This document shows positions 1-9,319 of a DNA stretch of 12,500 nt, one piece after another. Where the stretch lies: NCBI GenBank assembly GCA_016946835.1, contig JACVTC010000058.1, positions 405,001 to 417,500 on the forward strand, given 5' to 3'. A program made the translations under genes and the position numbers. A model generated the notes under the pieces. That model searched no databases. It had not been told where the DNA came from and was given only the letters and a program-made list of their open reading frames with translations. This DNA is from Neocallimastix lanati (nom. inval.) (taxonomy: Eukaryota; Neocallimastigomycota; Neocallimastigomycetes; Neocallimastigales; Neocallimastigaceae). Position 1 is the first letter of the stretch. The number at the start of each line of letters is the position of its first letter.

Positions 1-222
1 TTGTCCTTCAGAAGATATACCATTAGTTATATTCTCTTGACCATTATTAAATGCTCCAATTGCTGTAGATACTCCATTATTAATTGCATTAGCCTCTGTG
101 GATGCTCCATTATTAATAGTATTAGTTGTTATGGATGCTCCATTTTTCATGGTACCCGTAGCATCTCCAGCGGTATTCGAAATATTTGTTGTAGTATTTT
201 CAGCGACCGAAGAAACTTTAGT
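1..222 (-). repeat. 33-bp / 11-residue tandem repeats inside the MGCGASK gene
   Basis: Read on the minus strand, the encoded chain breaks into six 11-residue units and a partial seventh: TKVSSVAENTT, TNISNTAGDAT, GTMKNGASITT, NTINNGASTEA, NAINNGVSTAI, GAFNNGQENIT, NGISSEGQ. Position 3 of each unit is hydrophobic (V, I, M, I, I, F, I), position 5 is mostly Asn, and small residues fill much of the rest. An 11-residue period is the hallmark of amphipathic 11/3 helices, as in synucleins and group 3 LEA proteins. The repeats continue to the window edge, so the copy number is a minimum. Confidence 0.75.
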
Positions 223-830
223 TGCTGAATCTTCAGGTGAAACTACAGTTTCATCAGTGACTTTTTTTAATTTCATTGTAATTTTTATTGTATTGTATTT
301 GATTTTTATTTCATTGTATTTTATTTTGATTTCATTTCATTGTATTTTATTTTCAATTCGTTGTATTTTTGTTATATTGTATTATTGTATTTCATTTTAT
401 AATTTTATGTCATATTTTTTTTTTTAGATATTCAATTCAATGATTTTATTGAAAAAAAATTATTGAATTAATTAGTTGATTTTTTTTTTTTTTCGTTTCG
501 TTTTGTTTTTATATATTATTATTTCATTATTATCACATTATTAATTTTTATTAAAGTAGATATAATTATAAAATAGTATTGATATAAATGTTTATACATG
601 AAATATAAAATTCAAGAAATCAAAAGAATTTATATATATTAAAAAATATTTAAAGAACATAATTAGTATTAGAGAAAAAAATAATAATAATTATCTTCAA
701 GAAATATTTTTTATACTTCTTTTTTTATTTATTAATATAATTATTGTAAAGTTTATTCTTTAGTGATATTATAAATTTTTATATTAAAATATTTTTTTTT
801 TATTTTACCTTTTGAAGCTCCACAACCCAT
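1..830 (-). CDS. Dual-acylation-motif (MGCGASK) protein with 11-residue repeats, 3' end beyond window
   Basis: Exon 1 is 809-830 and reads MGCGASK plus the first base of codon 8. The donor is gtaaaataaa at 808. The intron is 261-808 (548 nt) and ends in a run of A followed by AG. Exon 2 starts at 260, and the split codon G|TC gives Val8. The frame then stays open to position 1 (86 more codons). MGC at the N terminus with Ser6 is a classic N-myristoylation context with a neighbouring palmitoylatable Cys3, so the protein is probably held at a membrane. Residues 9-19 are acidic and Ser/Thr-rich (TDETVVSPEDS). From about residue 20 the chain is a series of 11-residue repeats rich in Asn, Gly, Ala, Thr and Ser. 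No catalytic domain is seen and the family is not recognised. The exon 1/intron arrangement is shared with the gene at 2757-3070. An ATG at about 276 (minus) directly abuts exon 2 (MKLKKVTDE), so a shorter start is possible but less attractive. Confidence 0.62.
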
Positions 831-2756
831 TTGAATATAATAATAAAATTTTATTATATATTATTCTTTAGTTATTTATTATTTTATATTTTTATTTAAA
901 AATAATCTATATTATATATTTATGTTTTATTTTTTCTTTAATAATAGTTTAAAAAAAATAAAAAAAAAAGTAAAAAAAAAAAAAAAAAAAAATAATTTGT
1001 CAGGTTATTTTTATATGAAATGAAATAATTAAAAATTAAAATTAATTTGTTAATTTAATGATATAATAAAATTTATGGAATAAATGAATATATATATATA
1101 TATAATTTTATTTAAAACAATAATTTTATTTTATAAGTATTGTCATAGGTTTATGAGATAATAAAGTTCGTATATATACAATTTAATATTATTAATTAAA
1201 TATTTTTTATTATTAATATAATATTATGCAATTTAACTGTCTATTTTTTTTTTTTTTTTTTTTAAATTCATATTGTGTATATATATGTATAACAAGATTT
1301 TTTTTTCTTAAAATTTATATAATAAAAATCAAAAAATATTATATATATATATAATATTGTTAATTTTTTAAAATTTATATTAAAAATTTATATTATATTT
1401 TATTGTTTTTATCAGGAAATTAAAACTTTAGAAATTTTGAATAGAAACTTTTTTTATGTATTCTATAATATAATTATTAAAACTAATAAATATATAAAAT
1501 ATTAATAAAAATTTTTTTCTTTTTTCTTAAAAATTAATCATTATTTCTTTCAAATATTTTTATATTATAAAAATACAATTTTCAGGGTATTATGAAAACA
1601 GAATAAAAAAAATTTAGAACGAGTTTAGTAGCTAAAAAATTAAAAATTAAGAAAAAAAAAATAAGTTTTTAGTGAAGACAATGTAAATGAGATAAGTTAT
1701 ATCTTAGTTGAAAACAGATAAAATGATACAATACTCTATTATTAATATGAATTAAGTCATAGTTGAAGACAAATGAAAATACTACACATTAGTAATGATG
1801 TAAAATCATGAATTTATTTGAAGATGGATGAAAAAATACTACAGATTAATAGCGATATAAAATTATGAATTTATTTTAAGTAATGATATGAATTACGTCT
1901 TAGTTGTCTTCAACTATTAAGTTATGAATTTATTTGAAGAAAGAAATAAAGATACAATTCTATTAAGAATATTAATTAATTCAGCTCAAAATCAAGATAG
2001 ACATTACAATTTTAAAATGATAAAAATTATAAAAAAAAAAAAAATTATAAAGCATGATGAATGATAAAGAGAAAAAAAATGATGATAATATTGTAATATT
2101 TACTATCCAAAGAGTTTTATATTTATATTATGTAATAATTTATTTTATAAAATTCAAATTAAAAAAGAATTATATAAGGTAAACAACAAAACAACAAAAT
2201 AATTATATACAAAATAAATAAAAAGTATTAGTTTTAATTATATTTTTTTATTTTTAACTTAAAATGCTAAAACTTTTTTGAAACACAACAATGTTATAAC
2301 TTTATATTATACACAAAATTTATTCAATTTTTAGTATATATAATTTTTTATTATAAATTGACTTTTATTTTAACTATTAAAATCAATTCCTTCTTATTTA
2401 TTAAAATATATATGTATATATCATATTTAAATTATCAAAAATACAATAAAATGATTATGTATATATATATTTTTTTTGAGATAATATTAATTTGGAATAT
2501 GAATTTATTAATTCATTGCTTATTTGATTTGCATTCCTTCATATTGATACAATTGTGGTATTGTTAATGATTAAATTTATTGATTATTGACGAAATAAAA
2601 TAATTTTAGTAATAATTATTGATTGCATAACTAACATGAATAATAATGAATAATTGGTTATTGCATATATATATACATATATATTATAGCAATATAATTT
2701 TTTTAATATTATTATTTTATTTATATTGAATTTCTTTTTAATTTTTATTTTAATAT
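831..2756. other. Gene-free AT-rich stretch between the two MGCGASK genes
   Basis: Nearly all of this is A/T, with homopolymers (A run near 970-990, T run near 1243-1263), (TA)n at about 1088-1103 and 1341-1353, and AT-rich filler. No exon with convincing composition or splice signals was found on either strand. A short open frame starts at 2054 (42 codons, MMNDKEKK...) and another at 2358 (69 codons). Both are AT-rich and look like chance. The only structured part is the degenerate repeat at 1705-1975. The 3' end of the gene at 2757 has an AATAAA on the minus strand (2716-2721), about 36 nt past the stop, a plausible poly(A) signal. Confidence 0.6.
1705..1975. repeat. Degenerate ~57-bp tandem repeat with an internal inverted copy
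   Basis: Units begin near 1705 (tagttgaaaacagat), 1760 (tagttgaagacaaatg), 1819 (tgaagatggatg) and 1934 (tgaagaaag). They share the core pattern GAAGA-N-AATGAAAAAATACTACA followed by AATTATGAATTTATT. Spacing is 55-59 bp for the first three. The segment 1876-1933 is disrupted and carries ttgtcttcaactat (1904-1917), the exact reverse complement of 1759-1772. All three frames are closed by stops. Function is unknown; it could be a decayed repeat-protein gene or a non-coding satellite. Confidence 0.5.
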
Positions 2757-3070
2757 TTAATCAGATCCCCCATCAGCACCACCTTCATCGGCTGGTGTGT
2801 CGTTAGCTGGTGCTTCTTCGGTTTTAACTTCTGCTGGTGGAGCTTCTTCCTTTGTTACTTCTTCCTGGACAGTATTTACGACTTCTTCAGCCTTTTCTTT
2901 TATTTTGTATTAATATTCATAATATAAAATCATAATAAGAGTTATTATATACTTCCGATTTAATTATTTACTATTTTATTATTTTCTATTTGCTATTAAT
3001 AAAATAATTCAACTAATGTTAAAATAAATACAAATATAAAATAATTACGTTTAGATGCACCACATCCCAT
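2757..3070 (-). CDS. Small acidic dual-acylation-motif protein (MGCGASK), 53 residues
   Basis: Exon 1 is 3049-3070 and encodes MGCGASK plus one base. The donor is gtaattattt at 3048. The intron is 2897-3048 (152 nt). Exon 2 is 2757-2896, entered after taaaag, and the split codon C|AA gives Gln8. The stop TAA is at 2757-2759. Acceptor choice is forced: the next AG downstream would create an immediate in-frame stop. The protein has the myristoyl-Gly2/palmitoyl-Cys3 motif, then a Lys/Glu stretch that could form a short helix (KAEEVVNTVQEEVTKEE), then a Pro/Ala/Glu/Asp-rich, probably disordered tail ending in DGGSD. It contains no recognisable enzyme domain. Likely location is the cytoplasmic face of a membrane; role unknown. 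Exon 2 stands out from its flanks by much higher G+C and dense Glu/Ala/Pro codons. Only exon 1 resembles the gene at 1-830. Confidence 0.68.
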
Positions 3071-3556
3071 TTTTTTTAATTATATCCTTATTTTAATTAA
3101 ATATCGTACTTTTTTAAATATATTTATTTTTTTTATTATAAAATTTTATTATTTATTTATAATTTATAAATCAATTTTTTTTTTAAAACTAATAAAAAAA
3201 AGAAGAAAAAAAACTATTATTTTTATTTTATTTCACAATAAAATTTTTTTAAATTATTTTACTCTATTATAATCAAAAAACTTGTTTTTTTTTTTTTATT
3301 TTTATTTTTATTTTTGTTTTTTACTTTTAATAATAAAATTTAAAAAATTTAAATTTTATTTTATTTATTTTTAATATTTTTTTTTAAAAAAAATTGAATA
3401 ATAAAATAATATATTTAAATATTACTATAACTTTTTTATTTATATTTTATTATTTATATTTTATAATTTACATTATTTAACATTTTTTTATTTATATTTT
3501 ATTATTTATATTTATTATTTATTAAATAATAATAATAATAAATATTAATAAATATT
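3071..3556. other. AT-rich upstream region of the small MGCGASK gene
   Basis: This is the 5' flank of the minus-strand gene starting at 3070. It holds T and A homopolymers, (TTTTTA)n-like runs near 3288-3316 and repeated TTTATATTTTATTA near 3436-3520. A long A/T tract immediately upstream of a start is the usual promoter appearance in such genomes, but I see no specific TATA or activator site that can be told from background. Confidence 0.5.
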
Positions 3557-4155
3557 GTTAATAATTATGATATTTCCTAATTATAATAATAAAAGTAAAT
3601 AAACAAATAGTGATTAATGATTAATAATAAATAAACAAATAAATAAATAATAGATAATAAAAAGTACAATTTTGAAATTAAGAAAAAAAAAATCCTTTAT
3701 TAAAATTCTTCAAATATAATGGTCTCGTAAAATTTAATGGTCTCGTAAAATTATAATATTTTTTTCTTAGCCAAAAATATTATTATTGTCATATTGTCAT
3801 TACTCTAGTTAATAATTATATTTTTGAATATAATATTTCATAATATAAGTATAAATTTAAAAAAACTATAATAATATATAATAACAAATATTAATCATAA
3901 TTAATAATAAATAAATAATTAACAATGATTATGAATAATTAAAAAGGTATTAAAATTTTTAATTAAAAAAAAAAATCCTTATAATTAAAATTCTCCAAAT
4001 ATATTGGACTTGTAAAATAATAAAACTTTTTTTTTTTTTTTTTTTGCATTTTTCTAAACTTAAAATATTATTATCATTATTATAATTAATAATTATAGTA
4101 TTTTTTGAATCAATGAGCATTTATATGTATAAATAATAATATATAATAACATAGT
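3557..4155. repeat. Diverged tandem duplication, period about 265-281 bp
   Basis: Copy 1 spans about 3602-3882 and copy 2 about 3883-4147. Both run in the same order: aacaaata(g), an AATAATAAATAAA stretch, a poly-A followed by AATCCTT, TTAAAATTCTYCAAATATA-TGG, GTAAAAT, a T run, ATTATTAT-GTCATTA-like sequence, TTAATAATTATA, and finally ATAATATATAATAACA. The end of the same unit also appears at 3557-3601, and copy 3 starts but fades after 4148. Copy 1 additionally contains a local doubling of aatggtctcgtaaaat (3718-3751). No open frame is conserved between copies, so this is treated as non-coding. Confidence 0.55.
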
Positions 4156-4613
4156 GATATAATTTTTTTTTTTTTTTTTTTTTTTTAAATATAAATAAAA
4201 TTATACATTGGATAGAAAAAATATTTTAAAATTTAAAAAATTATTAAAAAAATTTTTTTTTAAATTATTTTAAATTATAAAATCAATATACTTAAGAAAC
4301 CATATTTTAATAATAATTATGGTAATATTTGATAGGAAATAATATTAAAAAATATTCATCAATAATTAATTAATGGGTCTAACTATAAAATCATTCAATA
4401 ATAAATTGTTTTTTCCTATGGATAATAAATTATAGTAATTAAAAAATAATAAATAATTAATAATAAGTAATAAATAATAAATATTAAATATTAAATATAA
4501 TTAAAAATGTCAACATATTTAAATATTTATATAATATTTCATATAGTAAAATATATATAATATTTGTATATATAAAATAATATAAATGTTTATACATAAA
4601 TCAATGAAATTGT

Positions 4614-4623
4614 ATGACGTCAT
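4614..4623. promoter_or_regulatory. CRE/ATF-like palindrome ATGACGTCAT
   Basis: A perfect 10-bp palindrome containing TGACGTCA, the consensus site of CREB/ATF-type bZIP factors. It is striking in a region almost devoid of G and C. It lies about 1.8 kb upstream of the SOSS-B gene start and about 1.5 kb upstream of the small minus-strand gene. No functional link can be shown from sequence alone. Confidence 0.25.
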
Positions 4624-4769
4624 GAGATAAATCTATGTAATTAAATTATAAATTTATTCCTACTCATTATAACTTCACATTAAATTAATGTAAAGAGGTT
4701 CTTTCAATATAAATAAATAAATAAATAAATAATATAATAAAATACAGAATTTCTCATTAACACAATGTT

Positions 4770-5404
4770 TCTAGTAAATAATAAATAATTAAATAATTAA
4801 ATAATTAAATAATAAATAATTGAATAATAAATAATAAATAAATAAATAATAATTAAATAAATAATAATTAAATAAATAATAAATAATAAATAATAAATAA
4901 TAGAATAATAAATAATAAATAAATACTAAATAACTAAATAATTGAATATAAATAAATAATAAATAATAAATAAATAATAATAAATAATAAATAATAAATA
5001 AATAATAATAAATAATAAATAAATACTAAATAATTGAATATAAATAAATAATAATAAATAATAATAAATAATAAATAAATAATAATAAATAATAATAAAT
5101 AATAAATAATAAATAATAAATAATAAGTAATAAATAATAAATAATAAATAATAATAAATAATAAATAATAATAAATAATAATAATAATAAATAATAAATA
5201 ATAAATAATAAATAATAAATAATAAATAATAAATAAATAATAATAAATAATAATAAATAATAAATAAATAATAATAAATAATAAATAAATAATAAATAAA
5301 TAATAATAAATAATAAATAAATAATAATAAATAATAAATAAATAATAATAAATAATAAATAATAAATAAATAATAATAAATAATAAATAAATAATAATAA
5401 ATAA
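4770..5404. repeat. Long TAAA/TAAT microsatellite array with 21-bp higher-order unit
   Basis: About 635 bp consist almost only of the words AAT and AAAT (plus AATT/AAATA variants at 4780-4870 with a 9-bp period). From about 5240 to 5404 the word order becomes regular, aaat-aat-aat-aaat-aat-aaat, giving a 21-bp unit repeated several times with occasional 3-bp variants. One strand carries A/T with almost no C or G. No coding potential. Confidence 0.85.
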
Positions 5405-6350
5405 TTTATATAAAGTAAATAAGTAAATAAATGAATCAGTAATAGCCTAATAAATAAATAATTTAAAAGTTTTTTTTTAAAAAAGTATAGAATAATTATA
5501 TAATTAAATAATAAAAAAAATATATATATATTTATTTATTTATATAGTAATATTAATTTTTAATTATCCTTTTTTTAAGTTTTTAAATTAGTATTAATTA
5601 GATAATTAAATAAGTAAAAAATAAATTTTTATAATAGAATCATCAAATTTTATTATTTATTATTTATTTTTATTTTAATTATCATTATATTACATTTCAA
5701 ATAATATTAAAAATTTTTTTTTTATTTTTTATAGAATTTATATAATAAAAAATTTTTTAAAGTAAATAACAGTTCTAAAAATATATAAACTATATTTTGA
5801 CATTTTGTAATACATTTCTAGTAGCTGTTATATGAATTATAAGATTATTATTTTTTTAAAGAAAAAAAAAATACTAATCTATAAAAATTAATATCTGCTT
5901 TTATTTATATTATAATACCCTTTTTTTTTTCATTATAACTTTTTGTTTCTTTGATTAAAGCAATTTTGTTTATACTATTTTTTTTTAAAAATAAGATTAA
6001 AACTATTTTAATTATAAAAAAAAAAAGATTATATCTATTTTCTTTTCAAAGGAAAGAAGATTTTGTCTATAATTATTAATGTCCTTATTATTAATATTAT
6101 TTGAAAAATTAAATAATATTTAAACATATTTTTTAAAAAAGTGAGATTATTAATGAAAAAATAAAAAAAAAATTTTTTTAAACAATACAACATTATAGTT
6201 AATTTATGTATTTTTCTTTTTGATTTAAACATATATTATTACTTTTTTAAATTAATATAACTCTAAATTTATAATTTCTTTTCTTTGCAAGTATTATCTT
6301 CAAATTTTTTAATTTTTTGCATTTATATTATTTTTTTTTTTCATTTTTCA
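5405..6350. other. AT-rich intergenic DNA upstream of the SOSS-B gene
   Basis: Homopolymers and AT-rich filler. A 65-codon minus-strand open frame at 6035-6232 is Phe/Ile/Lys-rich and follows base composition, so it is not called. Nothing resembling an exon, tRNA or structured RNA was seen. Confidence 0.5.
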
Positions 6351-6371
6351 TTTTTTTTTTTTTTTTTTTTT
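6351..6371 (+). promoter_or_regulatory. 21-base T run just upstream of the SOSS-B start
   Basis: An uninterrupted T tract ends 22 bases before the ATG at 6394. Such tracts are nucleosome-poor and frequent in promoters of AT-rich fungal genomes. Many other T runs occur in the window, so a specific promoter role is only inferred from position. Confidence 0.25.
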
Positions 6372-6393
6372 ATTTTATTCTATTATTCAAAAT

Positions 6394-8176
6394 ATGAATA
6401 TGAATTTACAAAAGCCCAATAGAATGGGCAATGTCGTAGCTTTACATCAGAATACATTTCCTTTTGGAAAGAATACGTCTTCTGTAACAATATCCCAATT
6501 AGTACCGAAAATGAGAATATCTCGTTTAGAAGTTATTGTATTAGAAAAAGGTAATTTGTCTATTTTTTATTATTATTATTTTAAAAAAAAAAATAATAAA
6601 TTTTATTTGATAATTTTTTAATATATAAGTATTTTATTGTCATCATGAATATTTTAAATGTAATTATATTCAAAATGTTAAAAATTTAATCTATATAATA
6701 TAATATAAATAAAGATGAAGATTATGTTATAAGTAAATTAAAAACTCCCATTTATTCATTGTATGTTGCTGATCAGACAGCAAGTGTAGTAATGGCTTAT
6801 TTTGGTGATAGTGCAAGAAATATTAACATTGGTGATGTATTACGTTTAGAAAATGTGTAAGTATTTTGTTTTCTTAACCCTATAAAATATAGATTTTTTT
6901 ATTATTATATTTAATATTTTTATTTTTATTTCATAATTTTTAATATTATTTTTAAAATTTTATTTATTAAATATAAGAACAACAAAATTATACTGGAATT
7001 ATTTACAATTAATTGTATTAGAAAATAGTAAAGTGAGAAGACTTGGAGAGTAATTATTTAATTTTTATTATTGTTTTTATTATTATTAAATAATTTTATT
7101 AGTAACTCTTAAAAAATTACATTTTGAAATTTAATTTCATTTAATAAAATTCATTTATATATATATTATATAAAATTTCAATACTCTATATATTATTATT
7201 TTATTATATTTTATTATATTATTTTATTTTGAAAAATATCTAAAAGAGATATGATGGTATTTTCGGAATTTCCAAATATGAGTCATATGGAATGGGTACC
7301 AGATGAATCAGGAAATCCAGAGAATTTGGTAAATAATTAAAATAAAAAAAAAAAAATAATAATAATAATAATAATAATATATATTTCTATTTTATTTTAA
7401 CTTAATTTTAAATTCAATGATTATTGTTATTGCTATTATTATAAAATATTAATTAAAATTAATTATATTTTATATTATATCTATTAAATATTTATATATT
7501 TATTTATATATTTATATATTTATATAACAACAACTCAATAATAATAAAATAATAATAATAATAATAATAATAGAAACCAAGACCAAGTGAAGTCCCAATT
7601 AAACATTGGATGCCACCACAAATGGCTAAAGCTCAAGAGAATGCTCGTAGTATTACAAGTAAATTTAAGATTAGACCCCATCGTGATTTTGATAAACCAA
7701 TGGATAGAGATAATTTAAGATCTAATTCACAACCTTCGTATTATCCAAATTATGTCGATCGTCCAGATCAACGTCAAGTCAATAATATACCACCACCACT
7801 TATTCCGGGAAGACCACAAGTAAACTATAGTGAATTTACGCCAAATAGAAATGATCATATGATGATGATGAATCCACGAAATCGCTATGACATGAATGAT
7901 ATGCGAAATTTCCGTAATAATAATAATAATTTAATTAATAATGATGGTATGAATAATGGTAATAATATGATTAAACGTCAAAAACTGAATGGACCTCCAA
8001 TGAACGGTATGGGTAATAATATTATGGGGAATCTTAATGGTAATCGTATGGTAACGAATATCTATGGGACTGTTCCCATGAATAACAATAACAACAATAA
8101 TAATAATAATAATATGGGTGATTCAAATAATGAAGGTTATAATTCACCACCACCTTTAGGTCCACCTTTAATTTAA
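6394..8176 (+). CDS. NABP: SOSS complex subunit B / NABP-like single-stranded-DNA-binding protein, 351 aa
   Basis: Five exons: 6394-6550, 6715-6856, 6978-7049, 7247-7328, 7574-8176. Introns begin gtaatt, gtaagt, gtaatt and gtaaat, and phases join cleanly to one 351-residue frame. Residues about 35-140 form the single OB fold of the SOSS-B family. Landmarks are ISRLEVIVLEK (43-52), SLYVADQTASV (67-77), INIGDVLRLENV (89-100), LYWNYLQLIVL (104-114), VRRLGE (119-124) and VFSEFPNMS (128-136). These parallel the IVLETG, VADKTGS, PGDIIRL, IGEFCMVYSEVPN segments of human SSB1/NABP2. The family binds ssDNA at breaks and supports homologous recombination, in SOSS with INTS3. Residues 1-34 are an N-terminal extension; 152-351 are low complexity with Arg/Pro, Met/Asn segments, an Asn run near the end and SPPPLGPPLI at the C terminus. 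A 6-nt alternative acceptor exists for exon 2 (6715 or 6721). In-frame ATGs at 6400 and 6424 are alternative starts. Confidence 0.9.
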
Positions 8177-8237
8177 TAACAATAATAATAATAAAAAAAA
8201 AAAAAAATAGAGTAAAATAAAATAAATAAATAAATAA

Positions 8238-8275
<38 letters not shown>

Positions 8276-9257
8276 CTAATCATAATGCTAAAGATAATAA
8301 TAATAATACATGTCTTTAAAATTCATTATGATTATATCATATTATATTATATCCTAAATTATTACTATATTTTTTTTATTAATACATATATAATAGTTTT
8401 AATGTGATTATTATTATTATCGTTTATTGGTATGATTATTATTATTATGTTTATGCTTATATACTCATTTAAAGTATATAATAAACACTTTTTCATACAC
8501 AAATCGTAATTTTATAAAAAAAAATTTTTTTTTTCCATATATATTTTATTTTTATTTTATTTTTTATTTATTTTTTATTTTTATTTATTTATTTTATTTT
8601 ATTTTATTTTATTTTATTTTAATAATTAATTAATAAAAGTATTCCTTTTTATCCGAAACAATAGACAAAAAAAAAATGTATATTTTTATTTATTTTTTAT
8701 GTATAATATATTGAAAAGTTTCCCATATTGTCTTTTTTTTTTTTTTTTTAATTTTTTATGACTATTTAATAAAGATAATTTATTTAATTAATTTTATGAA
8801 ATACATAAGGAACTATTAAAAACTGTTTTTAATAATAATAATATATATATATATATATATAAAAGACCAATATAAATAAATTTATATCCTAATAATTAAA
8901 AAATATAAAATATAAAATATAAAATAAAAATAAATAACAAAAAAAAAAAAAAAAAAAAATTAAAAATTAGAAATTAAATTTATTGAAATGAATGTATAGG
9001 TAATTAAAATTAAATAATCTATGTTAATTTCCTAATTTATCCTTGAAAAAGAAAATTAATCCTATCTATACATGTACATATGCATATATTTTTCTATATA
9101 AATAAATAATAATTTATAATTTAAAAAAAATATCTTTTTTATTACTTCCATTCATTTATTGTATAAATGCATATTAATATTTTTTTTAATAATTAACAAT
9201 AAATAAAGTAATAAAAGTGTATTCCTAGTCTTAAAAATAAAAAAAATACAATGGGGT

Positions 9258-9258
<1 letters not shown>
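8177..9258. other. 3' flank of SOSS-B gene and simple-repeat intergenic DNA
   Basis: The stop is followed by AAT repeats, a 14-base A run and several overlapping AATAAA hexamers (about 8216-8232) that could serve as poly(A) signals. Then come (TAA)n at about 8239-8270 facing (ATT)n at 8407-8446, a (TTTTA)n block at about 8546-8622, a T run at about 8731-8749, (TA)n at about 8841-8862 and an A run at 8939-8959. No coding region recognised. Confidence 0.6.
8546..8622. repeat. (TTTTA)n-type low-complexity block
   Basis: Alternating TTTTA, TTTTTA and TTTA words, becoming a clean pentanucleotide TTTTA run at about 8588-8622. It lies some 370-450 bp downstream of the SOSS-B stop codon, probably intergenic. 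Confidence 0.8.

Positions 9259-9290
<32 letters not shown>
9259..9290. repeat. 32-base homopolymer T run
   Basis: It directly abuts the G+C-richer island at 9291-9562. Read on the minus strand it is a 32-base A tail placed after the island's ORF, as in a retrocopied transcript, although long homopolymers are common elsewhere in this window (for example 57 A at 12319-12375). Confidence 0.85.
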
Positions 9291-9319
9291 CAATAGGAGT
9301 AGTCGAAATATTGAGGTAG

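Noticed and set aside
98-427. 109-codon plus-strand open frame
   Set aside because: It overlaps exon 2 and intron of the minus-strand MGCGASK gene; its C-terminal half is Phe/Ile/Tyr/Leu from intron sequence.
2054-2182. 42-codon open frame starting MMNDKEKKNDD, ending at an AGGTAAAC donor-like site
   Set aside because: Short, AT-rich, and no downstream exon was found to pair with the donor-like site.
2358-2567. 69-codon plus-strand open frame
   Set aside because: Composition follows the A/T background, no domain, no splice or promoter context.
6035-6232. 65-codon minus-strand open frame rich in Phe, Ile and Lys
   Set aside because: Typical chance frame in A/T runs; no recognisable feature.
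9251-9260. Plus-strand ATGGGGTGT, a third possible MGC start
   Set aside because: It runs straight into the T run, the frame then meets a stop, and the rest of MGCGASK is absent.
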